In this document: positions 22,975-31,540 of the stretch, in pieces
Layout: every line of letters begins with the position of its first letter
Position numbering within the stretch: the first letter of the stretch is position 1
From: Mycobacterium sp. OAS707
Lineage (GTDB): Bacteria > Actinomycetota > Actinomycetes > Mycobacteriales > Mycobacteriaceae
NCBI RefSeq assembly: GCF_014873705.1
Contig: NZ_JADBDS010000004.1
Span: 186,001 to 250,000, forward strand
Length of the DNA stretch: 64,000 nucleotides
Direction of reading: 5' to 3'
Program-made: the position numbers and the translations under genes
The notes under the pieces: model-generated
Seen by the model: only the letters and a program-made list of their open reading frames with translations
The model's database searches: none
What the model was told of the DNA's origin: nothing

Positions 22975-24009
22975 CTATCGGAGCGCGTCGAGCAGGCGAT
23001 CCAGATCGTCCTCGGTGTTGTACAGATGGAAGCCGACGCGGACGGCGCCCGCGCGCACCGACGCGCGAATACCGGCCGCGCGCAGCTTGTCGGCCGCATC
23101 GGCAATAGGGATCGACACGATTGCCGAATCCTGCTGGGGCAGATCGAGTTCCATGCGCGCGCGGTTGGCCAAGCCGACGGTATGCGCCTCGATCGCGGCG
23201 CCGTCCAGCGATGCGAGCCACGGCAGCGTGAGGCCTGCGCCCAGCGCGCTGAACCAGCCGGGCGAGGCGTCGAAGCGGCGCGCACTGTCGGCCAACCGCA
23301 GCGGCAAACCGTAGATCGACTGCCACGGGTCTTCCCCCGCATACCAGTTCGCCGCATGCGGCGTCATGATGTGAGCGATCCTGTCGCTCAACGACATCCA
23401 CGCGGTGCCGCGGGGCGCCAGCAGCCACTTGTACACCCCGGCCGCCGTCACATCCGCCCAGCCGACATCGACCTGTTTCCAGCCAAGCGCCTGGGTGATG
23501 TCGAGGACGGTCAGTGTGTCAGTGCCCGCCACCGTCCGCCGCAACGCGTCGGCGTCGAGCACCGCGCCGTCGGCCGACTGCACCAGGCTGGCCGCCACCA
23601 CATCGAAGTCGGCCGCATCCGAAACCAACTGTTCGGGCGTCAACTCGGTGACCGTCACGCCCCTGCCCGCTTGTGCGGCGAACGGGAACGTGGTGCTGGT
23701 GAATTCGCCGGCCACGGTGGCCACCCGGCTGCCGTCGGGAACGGCCGCCGCCACCAGACCCAGCACGGCGGAAACGTTGCCGCCCATGGCCACCGAATCG
23801 ACTGGAACACCGGTCAAGGCGGCATAGGCGGCGCGGCCCGCGCGAACCGGTTCGTCGAACGACGACGCCTCCATCGTCCCGGCCTGCCACGCCGCGATGC
23901 AGTCCTGCAATGCGTCGATGAGGAAGCCCGGCGGCAGGCCGTAGGTCGGCGAGTTGAGAAACCCGTCGGCACCGGCGAATTCGGCACCGAACGCTGCGCG
24001 CGCCGTCAT
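22975..24009 (-). CDS. Aminotransferase class V-fold PLP enzyme
   Basis: 344 residues of the class V aminotransferase / cysteine desulfurase fold. Visible: N-terminal FLNSPTYGLPP, MGGNVSAVLGLVAA for the phosphate loop, VLDITQALGWKQVD with the cofactor-ring Asp, and the PLP lysine in AGVYKWLLAPRG. There is no desulfurase Cys loop, so a kynureninase-like or isopenicillin-epimerase-like activity is more likely. Its ATG at 24009 overlaps the upstream stop (ATGA). Confidence 0.8.
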   Translation of the reverse strand: MTARAAFGAEFAGADGFLNSPTYGLPPGFLIDALQDCIAAWQAGTMEASSFDEPVRAGRAAYAALTGVPVDSVAMGGNVSAVLGLVAAAVPDGSRVATVAGEFTSTTFPFAAQAGRGVTVTELTPEQLVSDAADFDVVAASLVQSADGAVLDADALRRTVAGTDTLTVLDITQALGWKQVDVGWADVTAAGVYKWLLAPRGTAWMSLSDRIAHIMTPHAANWYAGEDPWQSIYGLPLRLADSARRFDASPGWFSALGAGLTLPWLASLDGAAIEAHTVGLANRARMELDLPQQDSAIVSIPIADAADKLRAAGIRASVRAGAVRVGFHLYNTEDDLDRLLDALR

Positions 24010-24332
24010 TCGGCCGGCGGCCGGTCGTCGGTTGCGGAATCCTCGCCGCGCAGCCGGGCCTGCAATTGCTCGCGATCTTTGCGGCGCCGTTCGTCGAAAA
24101 TGGCGATGCTTGCGGTGGCGCGACGCCGCAGCGGGGAGAAGATCCAGATGCCGAGCGGAAGCGCGATCACCAACGCGAACAGCAGCGCGACGACAAGCGG
24201 GAAATCACGCACGCCGAGCAGATGTCCGGCACCGAAGATCACCGCGGTCAAGACGACGACGAGCAGCAGCCGGGCCAGGACGTAGAGCAGCACGTCCACC
24301 ACGAGGCCGGATCGGGACGGTCGGTCAGACAC
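24006..24332 (-). CDS. DUF4229 membrane protein
   Basis: 108 residues with two membrane helices (about 10-36 and 43-65) and a charged, cytosolic C-terminus (RRKDREQLQARLRG). This is the usual form of DUF4229 proteins of actinobacteria (Rv0531-like). Function unknown. It is the first gene of a two-gene unit with the PLP enzyme and lies divergent from the tiny membrane protein at 24380. Confidence 0.75.
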   Translation of the reverse strand: MSDRPSRSGLVVDVLLYVLARLLLVVVLTAVIFGAGHLLGVRDFPLVVALLFALVIALPLGIWIFSPLRRRATASIAIFDERRRKDREQLQARLRGEDSATDDRPPAE

Positions 24333-24355
24333 GGCCCGAGCCTACCGACGGCGCG

Positions 24356-24361
24356 TATATT
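24356..24361 (+). promoter_or_regulatory. -10 element for the 54-residue membrane protein
   Basis: TATATT fits the consensus and lies within a 47-base divergent intergenic region; transcription would start about seven bases later, at the edge of the AAGGAGG ribosome site (24368-24374). No -35 is evident. Confidence 0.35.
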
Positions 24362-24379
24362 CACACCAAGGAGGTTTTT

Positions 24380-24544
24380 GTGGCGTATTTGCTCCTGATA
24401 CTCGTCTTGGCCGGTTTGATCTACGCCGGCTGGCGGCTGACGCGCATGACAGCGGCGGCTCGCCCGAAGACGCGCGTGATCGGCCCGGACGACGATCCGG
24501 ATTTCCTGCGGCGGCTCGGCCACGGGGACAACAACCCGCGGTGA
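24380..24544 (+). CDS. Tiny single-helix membrane protein (Rv0530A-like)
   Basis: 54 residues, GTG start at 24380 with a perfect AAGGAGG six bases upstream. One membrane helix (about 3-18, YLLLILVLAGLIYAGW) and a cytosolic tail ending in DDDPDFLRRLGHGDNNPR. Its C-terminal pattern (PDDDPDFLRRL) is conserved in actinobacterial small proteins at this locus, as far as I recall. Function unknown. It converges on the EspI-like ATPase with one base between stops. Confidence 0.75.
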   Translation: MAYLLLILVLAGLIYAGWRLTRMTAAARPKTRVIGPDDDPDFLRRLGHGDNNPR

Positions 24545-24545
24545 C

Positions 24546-25640
24546 CTAGCCCGACTGGGCGTCTTGGCGATTCGCACCCGAAAAACCGTTGGCGACGACG
24601 GCCGCCAATTCGATCAACGCCTCCCGCGTCTGCGGCTTGAGCCGGTCGAGGCTGATCTCCGCGCCCTCCTCCAGGTGCGGATCGAACGGGACCTGAAGCA
24701 CAGCACGGCAACGCCGCGAGAAGTGGTCGACCACCTTCTTCAAGTCGACCTTGCCCGAGCGCGGCCGCACCGCGTTGATGACCGCGATCGAGTTGCGCAC
24801 CATGTCCTGATGACCGTGGGCGTCCAGCCAGTCCAGCGTGGCCGAGGCGCTGCGGGCGCCGTCGACCGAACCTGAGCTGATGACGACGAGCACGTCGGCC
24901 TTGTCCAACACGGCCGACATCGCCGAGTGCAGCATTCCGGTGCCGCAGTCGGTGAGCACCAGGCTGTAGAACCGCTCGAGCACCTCGAGTGTGCGGGTGT
25001 AGTCGTCGGAGCTGAATGCCTCGGACACCGCGGGGTCCTGTTCGGACGCGAGCACCTCCAGCCGGCTGGGGCCCTGCGAGGTGTAGGCGCGGACGTCGCT
25101 GTAAGCCTCGATGCCCTCGGCGTCGCGCAGCAGGTGCCGCACGGTGGCAGGCGTCTCCAGCGGGACCTTCTGGCTCAGCGTGCCGCGGTCGGGGTTGGCG
25201 TCGACGGCGACGACGCGGTCACCGCGGATGGACGCAAGCGTCGCGCCCAGCGTCGCGGTGATGGTGGTCTTGCCGACGCCGCCCTTCAACGACAGCAGCG
25301 CGATCCGGTAGCAGCCACGCAATGGTCGCCGCACCTCGGCCACCAGACCGTTGCGCCGGTTGACCTTCGGGCTTTCCCCGACGTTGACCAGCTTGAACGT
25401 GCCGTAGTACAGCCACTTGCGCCAGCCCTCGGACGGGGCGCGCTTGGGCTGGCCCAGCAGGGCGACGGTCGAAAGGTCGAAGTAAGGCGTCGGATCGTTC
25501 TGCTGTGACTGCAGCGGGCGCGACGCATATCCCAGCGGCAGCCCGTTCGGTGGGGTCGGCGCGGTCCATTCGGCAGGCACCGCCTCCGCCGGATCGCTGA
25601 ACCGCTGCTGGTCGCGAAAACCCGCCTGCTGGTCAGACAA
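24546..25640 (-). CDS. EspI-like / MinD-ParA superfamily ATPase (Rv0530-like)
   Basis: 364 residues. A disordered proline-rich N-terminus (1-65) is followed by a short GWRKWLYYGTFKLVNVG segment known from EspI-like proteins. The deviant Walker A KGGVGKTT is at 119-126, VAVDANPDRGTLSQ matches the A' region and VLTDCGTGM is the Walker B. Relatives include ESX accessory ATPases, yet no ESX gene is nearby; here it is followed by the cytochrome c maturation operon. Starts at TTG 25640 behind AGAAGGGGG. Role unknown; positioning or membrane-complex assembly is possible. Confidence 0.8.
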   Translation of the reverse strand: MSDQQAGFRDQQRFSDPAEAVPAEWTAPTPPNGLPLGYASRPLQSQQNDPTPYFDLSTVALLGQPKRAPSEGWRKWLYYGTFKLVNVGESPKVNRRNGLVAEVRRPLRGCYRIALLSLKGGVGKTTITATLGATLASIRGDRVVAVDANPDRGTLSQKVPLETPATVRHLLRDAEGIEAYSDVRAYTSQGPSRLEVLASEQDPAVSEAFSSDDYTRTLEVLERFYSLVLTDCGTGMLHSAMSAVLDKADVLVVISSGSVDGARSASATLDWLDAHGHQDMVRNSIAVINAVRPRSGKVDLKKVVDHFSRRCRAVLQVPFDPHLEEGAEISLDRLKPQTREALIELAAVVANGFSGANRQDAQSG

Positions 25641-25661
25641 CGCGTGCGCCCCCTTCTGGAA

Positions 25662-26642
25662 TCAGCCGACTCCAGCGTACGAATGCAAGCCGACGGTCAC
25701 CAGGTTGATGAAGAACAGGTTGAACACCATCGCGACGAAGCCGACGACGTTGATCCAGGCCGCCTTCTTGTCGCGCCACCCCGCCGTCGAGCGGGCGTGC
25801 AGGTAGGCCGCGTAGACCACCCACGCGATGAACGACACCGTCTCCTTGGGGTCCCAGCCCCAGTAGCGACCCCAGGCCTCCTCAGCCCAGATGGCGCCGA
25901 AGATGACGCCGAAGCCGAACACCGGGAACGCGAAAATGGTTGTGCGGTAAGCGATCCGGTCGAGCGTCTGCGCGTCGGGCAGCCGCTGCACAAACGCGTT
26001 GTCGGGGAGGTACATCTTGAGCAGGAACAGGATGCTGGCCACCCCCGCGACCAGAAACACGCCCGAGCCGAGGCTGACCACCGACACGTGGATCGGCAGC
26101 CAGTAGGACTGGAGCGCGGGCATCACCGGTGCGGCGTTGGTGTAGAGCCAGCGGCCCGACACGGTCAACAGGATCAGCACCGGCACGAGCACGAACACCC
26201 ACAGTGCGCGGTACTGCGGCTTGCGCAGCACGATCGCGCCTGCGACGAGACCCGAGAAGCACGTCAGGTTGATGAACTCGTACATGTTGCCCCACGGCAC
26301 CCGCGCCGTGGCCAGGCCGCGCAGCGCTATACACAGCAGCAGCAGCCCGATGCCGACATAGACCAGGGCCAGGCCGGACTTGCCTGCGCGTTCGTCGAGC
26401 GGACGCTTCGGTGCTTCGGCGACGACGCCTGGGGTAGCGCTGTCCGCGCCGACAGTTGCGCCCATGCCCGATGTCGCCGCCGCGGCGGCTCCGACCAACT
26501 CGCGGCGTTCGACCCTGCGGCCGCGGCTGTAGGCCAGCTCGACGGCGAGCAGCACCATCGCGGCCACCAGGACCACCACCGACGAGGTGAACGCCCAGTC
26601 GGAATAGCGGGCCAACCCGATGTCGACATGCTCGGTATTCAT
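25662..26642 (-). CDS. ccsB: Cytochrome c synthase subunit CcsB/ResC
   Basis: 326 residues, counterpart of Rv0529. About eight membrane helices with the tryptophan-rich WWD heme-handling motif WGRYWGWDPKET and conserved His on the external face (IHVSVVSLG, LHARSTAGW). Together with ResB it forms the System II synthase that carries heme out and fixes it to the CxxCH of apocytochrome c outside the membrane. The ATG at 26642 overlaps the resB stop (ATGA). Confidence 0.92.
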   Translation of the reverse strand: MNTEHVDIGLARYSDWAFTSSVVVLVAAMVLLAVELAYSRGRRVERRELVGAAAAATSGMGATVGADSATPGVVAEAPKRPLDERAGKSGLALVYVGIGLLLLCIALRGLATARVPWGNMYEFINLTCFSGLVAGAIVLRKPQYRALWVFVLVPVLILLTVSGRWLYTNAAPVMPALQSYWLPIHVSVVSLGSGVFLVAGVASILFLLKMYLPDNAFVQRLPDAQTLDRIAYRTTIFAFPVFGFGVIFGAIWAEEAWGRYWGWDPKETVSFIAWVVYAAYLHARSTAGWRDKKAAWINVVGFVAMVFNLFFINLVTVGLHSYAGVG

Positions 26643-28210
26643 ACGGTCTCCTTCGACGGCTGGACGTCGGCGTCCAGCAGACGCTGCGTCAACCGCTCGA
26701 ACTCGTCGCCCCAGCCGGAGTTATCGGTGCGCGCCAAGCCGCCCAGCTCGACGCTTACCGTACCTGCACCTGCGGGTGTGAGCCGAACCCAGACCCGCCG
26801 GCGCCGCACCACCAGCGACACCAGCAGACCGGCCATCATCGTCAGGGCGAAAACCAGCACCCAGATCTGTGCGGGGTCGTGGGAGACCTGCACGTTGATG
26901 AACGGCACCGCGCCGTCGAACCGGACGATGGTGCCGTCGTCCAGCCGAGTGTCCTGACCGGCTTTCAGGTTCACCCGCGCCTTCTTGGTGAGCCGCTTCT
27001 GCTCGATGAGCGCCGGGTCCAACGAGAACAACGATTGCGGCTTGCCGGTGTCCAGGCCGGTGTCGCCCTTGTAGATGTCGATGGCGACGGCCGGGTCGTT
27101 CAAGGCCGGGAAGCTCGAGGACAGCAGGGCCCCGTCGAGCTGTTCGGTCGGCGCGAACAGGCCCTGGATCGCGATCTGGTTTTTCCGTCGCTGGTCGGCA
27201 TCGGAATAGCTGCCGCCCGGCGGATCGAAGCGCATGGCCCCCGACGACAGCATGGTGATCTGGCTTTCCGGCCGGAACTGCAGTGTCTGCGTGCGGGTCT
27301 GCCCGTCGGGGAACGTGACGGTGAACGTCGGCGCGTAGCCGTGGCCCTGCAGGTAAACCCGATCACCGCCGACCCGCAGCGGCTCGTTGACCTTCAGGTG
27401 ATAGGGCCGCCAGGTGTCTGAATTCAGGTCGGCGCCTGCCTGGTAGTCGATGTTGGCTGCGAAGCTCACAGCCTGACCGCTCGGCATATAGTGTGCCTGA
27501 AAGTCGTTGACGCGCAAGCAGATCGGATACAGCGAGGTGCCGTCGACAGTGTTGCCCGCACGGAAGGAGTCGAACGCCGCGGGCGAGGCCGAGCAGAAGC
27601 CGGGACCTCGGTCGGCGATGACGATGACGTTGCCCTCGTAACCGAACAGCTTTCCTGCCGCCACTGCGACGAGCAGGCCGAGCAGGGAGAAGTGGAAGAC
27701 GATGTTGCCGAACTCGCGCAGATAGCCCTTCTCCGCGCTGATTTCCACGCTGTCGCCGTCCTTGCGGACGGTGCGGCGCCAGCCCTTGAGACGGCCCGAG
27801 ATCGTGTCGGTCAGCTGTTGCGGCTCCCCGGAAACCTCAGCGGTGTGGTGCTTGGGCAGCCGGCTCAGGTTACGGGGGGCGGCGACCGGGGTGGCGCGCA
27901 GGCTGCGGACATGCTCGATCATTCGCGGGGTCAGACAGCCAACCAGCGAAATGAACAGCAGCACATAGATCGCGGTGAACCAGAAGCTGGAGAACACGCT
28001 GAAGGCCTGCACCCTGTCCAGCCAGGGGCCGATGGTCGGGTGCTCGGCGATGTACTGCTCGACCTTGAACTCGTTGAGGCTGCGCTGCGGCAGCAGGGCG
28101 CCGGGAATGGCGCCGAGCGCGAGCAGGAACAGCAGCACCAGAGCGGTGCCCATCGACGTCAGGGTCCGCCAGGTGTTGCGCATCAGCGCGAGCGGGGAAA
28201 CCGTTCTCAT
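26639..28210 (-). CDS. resB: Cytochrome c maturation protein ResB/Ccs1
   Basis: 523 residues, counterpart of Rv0528. Three N-terminal helices (about 18-40, 74-92, 170-187), a large external domain (about 190-455) and a last helix (about 457-475, IWVLVFALTMMAGLLVSLVV). The segment REFGNIVFHFSLLGLL carries the conserved His. It forms the second subunit of the System II synthase with CcsB. The true start is at 28210, overlapping the ccdA stop as ATGA, although the frame is open further upstream. Confidence 0.9.
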   Translation of the reverse strand: MRTVSPLALMRNTWRTLTSMGTALVLLFLLALGAIPGALLPQRSLNEFKVEQYIAEHPTIGPWLDRVQAFSVFSSFWFTAIYVLLFISLVGCLTPRMIEHVRSLRATPVAAPRNLSRLPKHHTAEVSGEPQQLTDTISGRLKGWRRTVRKDGDSVEISAEKGYLREFGNIVFHFSLLGLLVAVAAGKLFGYEGNVIVIADRGPGFCSASPAAFDSFRAGNTVDGTSLYPICLRVNDFQAHYMPSGQAVSFAANIDYQAGADLNSDTWRPYHLKVNEPLRVGGDRVYLQGHGYAPTFTVTFPDGQTRTQTLQFRPESQITMLSSGAMRFDPPGGSYSDADQRRKNQIAIQGLFAPTEQLDGALLSSSFPALNDPAVAIDIYKGDTGLDTGKPQSLFSLDPALIEQKRLTKKARVNLKAGQDTRLDDGTIVRFDGAVPFINVQVSHDPAQIWVLVFALTMMAGLLVSLVVRRRRVWVRLTPAGAGTVSVELGGLARTDNSGWGDEFERLTQRLLDADVQPSKETV

Positions 28211-28977
28211 ATCGGCAACGTCACATCGTTGACGAACGCGTCGCGCACCCAGGAAACGAAGTCGTTCCACAGGCCGGTTACCAGCGCGGTGCCGACGAGG
28301 ATCAGCAGCACTCCGCCGAAGATCTGGATGGCGCGGGTGTGCCGGCGCAGCCAGCCAAGGCCCTGCACGGCGCGTGCGGAGCCAAAGGCCAACAACACGA
28401 ACGGGATTCCCAGTCCGAGGCAGTAGGCGATGACCAGTGCCACACCGCGCGCGACGCTTGCGCCGTCGGTCGCCGAGGCCACCGCGATCACTCCGGTCAG
28501 GGTCGGTCCGAGGCACGGCGTCCAGCCCAGCCCGAACACCGCACCAAGCAGCGGTGCGCCGCCGAGCGTCGAGATCTGTTTCGGCGTGAAGCGGGCGTCG
28601 CGCTGCAGCAGCGGGATGAACCCGACGAACACCAGACCCATCACGATCGTGAGCACCCCGCCGATGCGTTGCAGCAGAAGCTGATTGGTGATCAGCGTGG
28701 TGGTCATCCCGAGCACGGCCACGGTACCGAGCAGAAACACGGCGGTGAAGCCGGCGACGAACAACAGCGCCGCACCGGTTACCCGCAAGCGTGCGGTGCG
28801 CACGGCCACGGCCCCAGGCTGTTCTTCCACCCCGACCACGGCCGCCAAATAGGACAGATAGCCCGGCACCAGGGGCACCACGCACGGTGAGGCGAACGAG
28901 ACGAACCCGGCGACGATGCTGACCCCGAGCGCGAGCAGCACGGGCCCGGCCGCAGCGATCTCAGTGAACCCGGTCAT
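28207..28977 (-). CDS. ccdA: Thiol-disulfide carrier CcdA
   Basis: 256 residues with six membrane helices, counterpart of Rv0527. The two redox Cys are visible in FASPCVVPLVPGYLS (helix 1) and LGWTPCLGPTLTG (helix 4), the standard CcdA/DsbD-beta pair. It passes electrons from cytosolic thioredoxin to the external TlpA-type protein encoded upstream, which in turn reduces the heme-binding cysteines of apocytochrome c. Coupled to both neighbours by four-base overlaps. Confidence 0.92.
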   Translation of the reverse strand: MTGFTEIAAAGPVLLALGVSIVAGFVSFASPCVVPLVPGYLSYLAAVVGVEEQPGAVAVRTARLRVTGAALLFVAGFTAVFLLGTVAVLGMTTTLITNQLLLQRIGGVLTIVMGLVFVGFIPLLQRDARFTPKQISTLGGAPLLGAVFGLGWTPCLGPTLTGVIAVASATDGASVARGVALVIAYCLGLGIPFVLLAFGSARAVQGLGWLRRHTRAIQIFGGVLLILVGTALVTGLWNDFVSWVRDAFVNDVTLPI

Positions 28978-29570
28978 GTCTTCGGTTCCGGTTCGGCCGC
29001 AAGCCTTTCCACGACCGGCTGCAGATCCTCGGCGAGAAGTTCGCGCAGAAACACCGCGGCCACCCGGTGCCGACGGTCGAGCACGACGGTCGACGGGATC
29101 ACCGTGGCAGGGTACTTACCGCCGAATGCGATCATCGTGCGCATCGGCGGGTCATAGATCGATGGAAACGTGACCTTGCGGTCGACGATGAAATCCTTTG
29201 CGGCATCGCGGTTGTTGTCGCGTACGTCGATGCCGAGAAACGCCACACCCTGGGCACGGGTGGCGTCATACACCTTCTGCAGCTGCGTGATCTCGGTGCG
29301 GCACGGCCCACACCATTGGCCCCATACATTGACCACGACGACCTTGCCTGCAAAGTCGTCGAGCGAAATCGTCTTGGCAGGGTCCATCAGCTCGGGGCCG
29401 GCCAACTTGCCTGGGCGACCCCGGCTTTCGGGTGGATCGTAAAAGATGTCGGTCTTACCGCCCGGCGCAACGAACTCGAACGTGCCACCCTGGGCGACAG
29501 CGTCGTCACCGGTGGAGCAGCCAGCGAGCGCGACGATCGCCGCGCTTGCCAGGACCGCCAGCCACTTCAC
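28974..29570 (-). CDS. TlpA/ResA-like thioredoxin lipoprotein
   Basis: 198 residues, counterpart of Rv0526. Signal peptide with lipobox LAGC (Cys18), then a thioredoxin fold with active site WGQWCGPCRTE and the cis-proline region near ATVIPSTVVLD. It acts outside the membrane as the apocytochrome c reductant and is fed by CcdA. The GTG at 29570 overlaps the upstream phosphatase stop (GTGA); the frame is open further upstream but those starts lie inside that gene. Confidence 0.9.
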   Translation of the reverse strand: MKWLAVLASAAIVALAGCSTGDDAVAQGGTFEFVAPGGKTDIFYDPPESRGRPGKLAGPELMDPAKTISLDDFAGKVVVVNVWGQWCGPCRTEITQLQKVYDATRAQGVAFLGIDVRDNNRDAAKDFIVDRKVTFPSIYDPPMRTMIAFGGKYPATVIPSTVVLDRRHRVAAVFLRELLAEDLQPVVERLAAEPEPKT

Positions 29571-30175
29571 TGCCCGGCCAGCTCCGCGTATCCCCAGCCG
29601 ACGTAGGTATCGCCGCGGAAATAGAAGGACGTCACCGACGCCAGGTTGCACATCCGCCGGGTCGGGAAGTGGTGCAGCGTCTGGCCGGTCATGGCCCGGC
29701 GCAGCGTCTCCACCGGCAACTGATGGCTCACGCAAACCGCTTCATGTCCCGCCGCCTTGATCCGCGCCCGGTGCATCGCCGCGGTCATTCGAGTCGCGAT
29801 CTCGCTGTACGGCTCGCCCCAGGACGGCGTCCGCGGATTGCGCAGATACCACCAGTTGCGGGGGTCGCGCAGGGCACCGTCACCGGGTGAGACACGTTGA
29901 CCCTGAAAGATATTCGTCGACTCGATCAGCTCGTCGTCGGTGTCGATCGGCAGGCCGAGTTTGGTAGCCAGCGGCTGCGCCGTCTCCTGCGCCCGCTCCA
30001 GCGGCGACGCGACGACATAGACGACGTCGCGCAGTGCCAGCCAGTCGGCAACGGCCTGTGCTTGGGCCCGGCCACGCTCGGAGAGGTGGTAGTTGGGCAG
30101 CCGGCCGTACAGGATCTTGTCGGGGTTGTAGACCTCGCCGTGCCGCATCACGTGCACAACTGTCTTCTCGCTCAT
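29567..30175 (-). CDS. Histidine phosphatase (phosphoglycerate mutase-like)
   Basis: 202 residues, counterpart of Rv0525. RHG motif (VMRHGEVYNP, His11), second catalytic His in VCVSHQLPVE, and ASPLERAQETAQPLA. The fold is that of the broad histidine phosphatase family; no 2,3-bisphosphoglycerate mutase loops are present, so a phosphatase acting on a small molecule is more likely. It sits between hemL and the thioredoxin gene with ATGA overlaps on both sides, so its job may be linked to heme or cytochrome c, but no substrate is known. Confidence 0.85.
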   Translation of the reverse strand: MSEKTVVHVMRHGEVYNPDKILYGRLPNYHLSERGRAQAQAVADWLALRDVVYVVASPLERAQETAQPLATKLGLPIDTDDELIESTNIFQGQRVSPGDGALRDPRNWWYLRNPRTPSWGEPYSEIATRMTAAMHRARIKAAGHEAVCVSHQLPVETLRRAMTGQTLHHFPTRRMCNLASVTSFYFRGDTYVGWGYAELAGQ

Positions 30176-31488
30176 TGAGGCTTCGTCGCTTCCGCAGCGG
30201 CGCGAGCGGCGCCTGGCAGCGCGTCGGCGATGCGCTCGAACGCCTCGTCGTCCAGAACGGTTGAGACGAACCACGTTTCGAATGCGCTTGGCGGCGGGTA
30301 GACACCTGCGTCGAGCAGGGCATGGAAGAAGGCCGGGAACCGCCAGGTTTCGGTGGCGCGGGCGGCCGCGAAGTCGTGGACGGGCTCGTCGGTGAAGAAG
30401 ACGCTGAGCATGTTTCCTGCGCGCTGAACCTGGTGCGCTACACCGGCTTCCGTCAACGCTTTGCCCATCAGCACGGCCAGGCGGTCGGCATTGACGTCCA
30501 GCGCGGTATAGGCGGCGTCGTCGGCCGCGCGCAGGGTGGCGAGGCCGGCGGCCATCGCGACGGGGTTACCCGACAGCGTGCCTGCCTGATAGACGGGGCC
30601 CAGCGGCGCGAGCCGCTCCATCACCTCGGCGCGGCCACCGAACGCGGCGGCGGGCAGCCCACCGCTCATCACCTTGCCGAAGGTGAACAGGTCGGCGTCG
30701 ACGGGATCCACGCCGTACCAGCCGGATCGGCTGACCCGGAAGCCCGTCATCACCTCGTCGGAGATCAGCAGCGCACCGTGGTCGGCGGTGATGCGGCGCA
30801 GCGCCGCGTTGAAACCCGGCAACGGCGCAACCGTGCCCATGTTGCCGGGGCTAGCCTCGGTGATGATGCAGGCGATCTCGTCACCGAACTGTCCGAACAC
30901 CTCTTCCACCGCGGGAATGTTGTTGTACGGCAACACAATCGTATCGGCAGTCGCGGCGCCGGTGACTCCCGGCGAGGACGGCAGGCCGAGCGTCGCGACA
31001 CCGGATCCCGCGTCGGCGAGCAGCGCGTCGCTATGGCCGTGATAGCAGCCGGAGAACTTGATGATCTTGGCGCGGCCGGTGAAGCCGCGGGCCAGCCGGA
31101 TCGCGCTCATGGTGGCCTCGGTGCCGGAGTTGACCATCCGGAGCCGCTCCACAGGGGCGACGCGACCGATGATCTCGGAGGCGAGTTCGGTCTCCGAGGG
31201 CGTCGGCGCGCCGAAGGACAGGCCGTCGGCGGCGACGCGCTGGACCGCTTCGACCACGGCGGGGTGGGCGTGGCCGAGGATCATCGGCCCCCACGAGCAC
31301 ACCAGGTCGACGTAGCGGTTGCCGTCGGCATCGGTCAGCCAGTAGCCGGAGGCAGAGGTGATGAACCGCGGGGTGCCGCCGACCGAGGAAAAGGCCCTGA
31401 CCGGTGAGTTCACCCCGCCGGGGATGACTGCGCACGCGTCGGCGAACAGCGCAGCGGAGGCTGCCGTCGACAACGGGGTGCTGTGCAT
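30172..31488 (-). CDS. hemL: Glutamate-1-semialdehyde 2,1-aminomutase
   Basis: 438 residues, counterpart of Rv0524. Class III PLP enzyme with the cofactor Lys272 in FTFGKVMSGGLPAA, the substrate loop MVNSGTEATMSAIRLARG and ISDEVMTGFR for the PLP ring. It turns glutamate-1-semialdehyde made by HemA into 5-aminolevulinate. First gene of the cytochrome maturation operon, so heme precursor supply and heme attachment are expressed together. ATG 31488 preferred. Confidence 0.95.
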   Translation of the reverse strand: MHSTPLSTAASAALFADACAVIPGGVNSPVRAFSSVGGTPRFITSASGYWLTDADGNRYVDLVCSWGPMILGHAHPAVVEAVQRVAADGLSFGAPTPSETELASEIIGRVAPVERLRMVNSGTEATMSAIRLARGFTGRAKIIKFSGCYHGHSDALLADAGSGVATLGLPSSPGVTGAATADTIVLPYNNIPAVEEVFGQFGDEIACIITEASPGNMGTVAPLPGFNAALRRITADHGALLISDEVMTGFRVSRSGWYGVDPVDADLFTFGKVMSGGLPAAAFGGRAEVMERLAPLGPVYQAGTLSGNPVAMAAGLATLRAADDAAYTALDVNADRLAVLMGKALTEAGVAHQVQRAGNMLSVFFTDEPVHDFAAARATETWRFPAFFHALLDAGVYPPPSAFETWFVSTVLDDEAFERIADALPGAARAAAEATKPQ

Positions 31489-31540
31489 GACCACCAGTGT
31501 TCCAGCCCGGCGGATCGGGTCAACTACAGGGTGTAGTGGC

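Noticed and set aside
21306..23108. 600-codon plus-strand open frame
   Set aside because: It is antisense to the monooxygenase and has the Arg/His/Gly composition typical of shadows in high-GC DNA.
26639..28885. 748-codon open frame across resB and the ccdA region
   Set aside because: The part beyond 28210 is Arg-rich shadow of ccdA; the true start overlaps the ccdA stop as ATGA.
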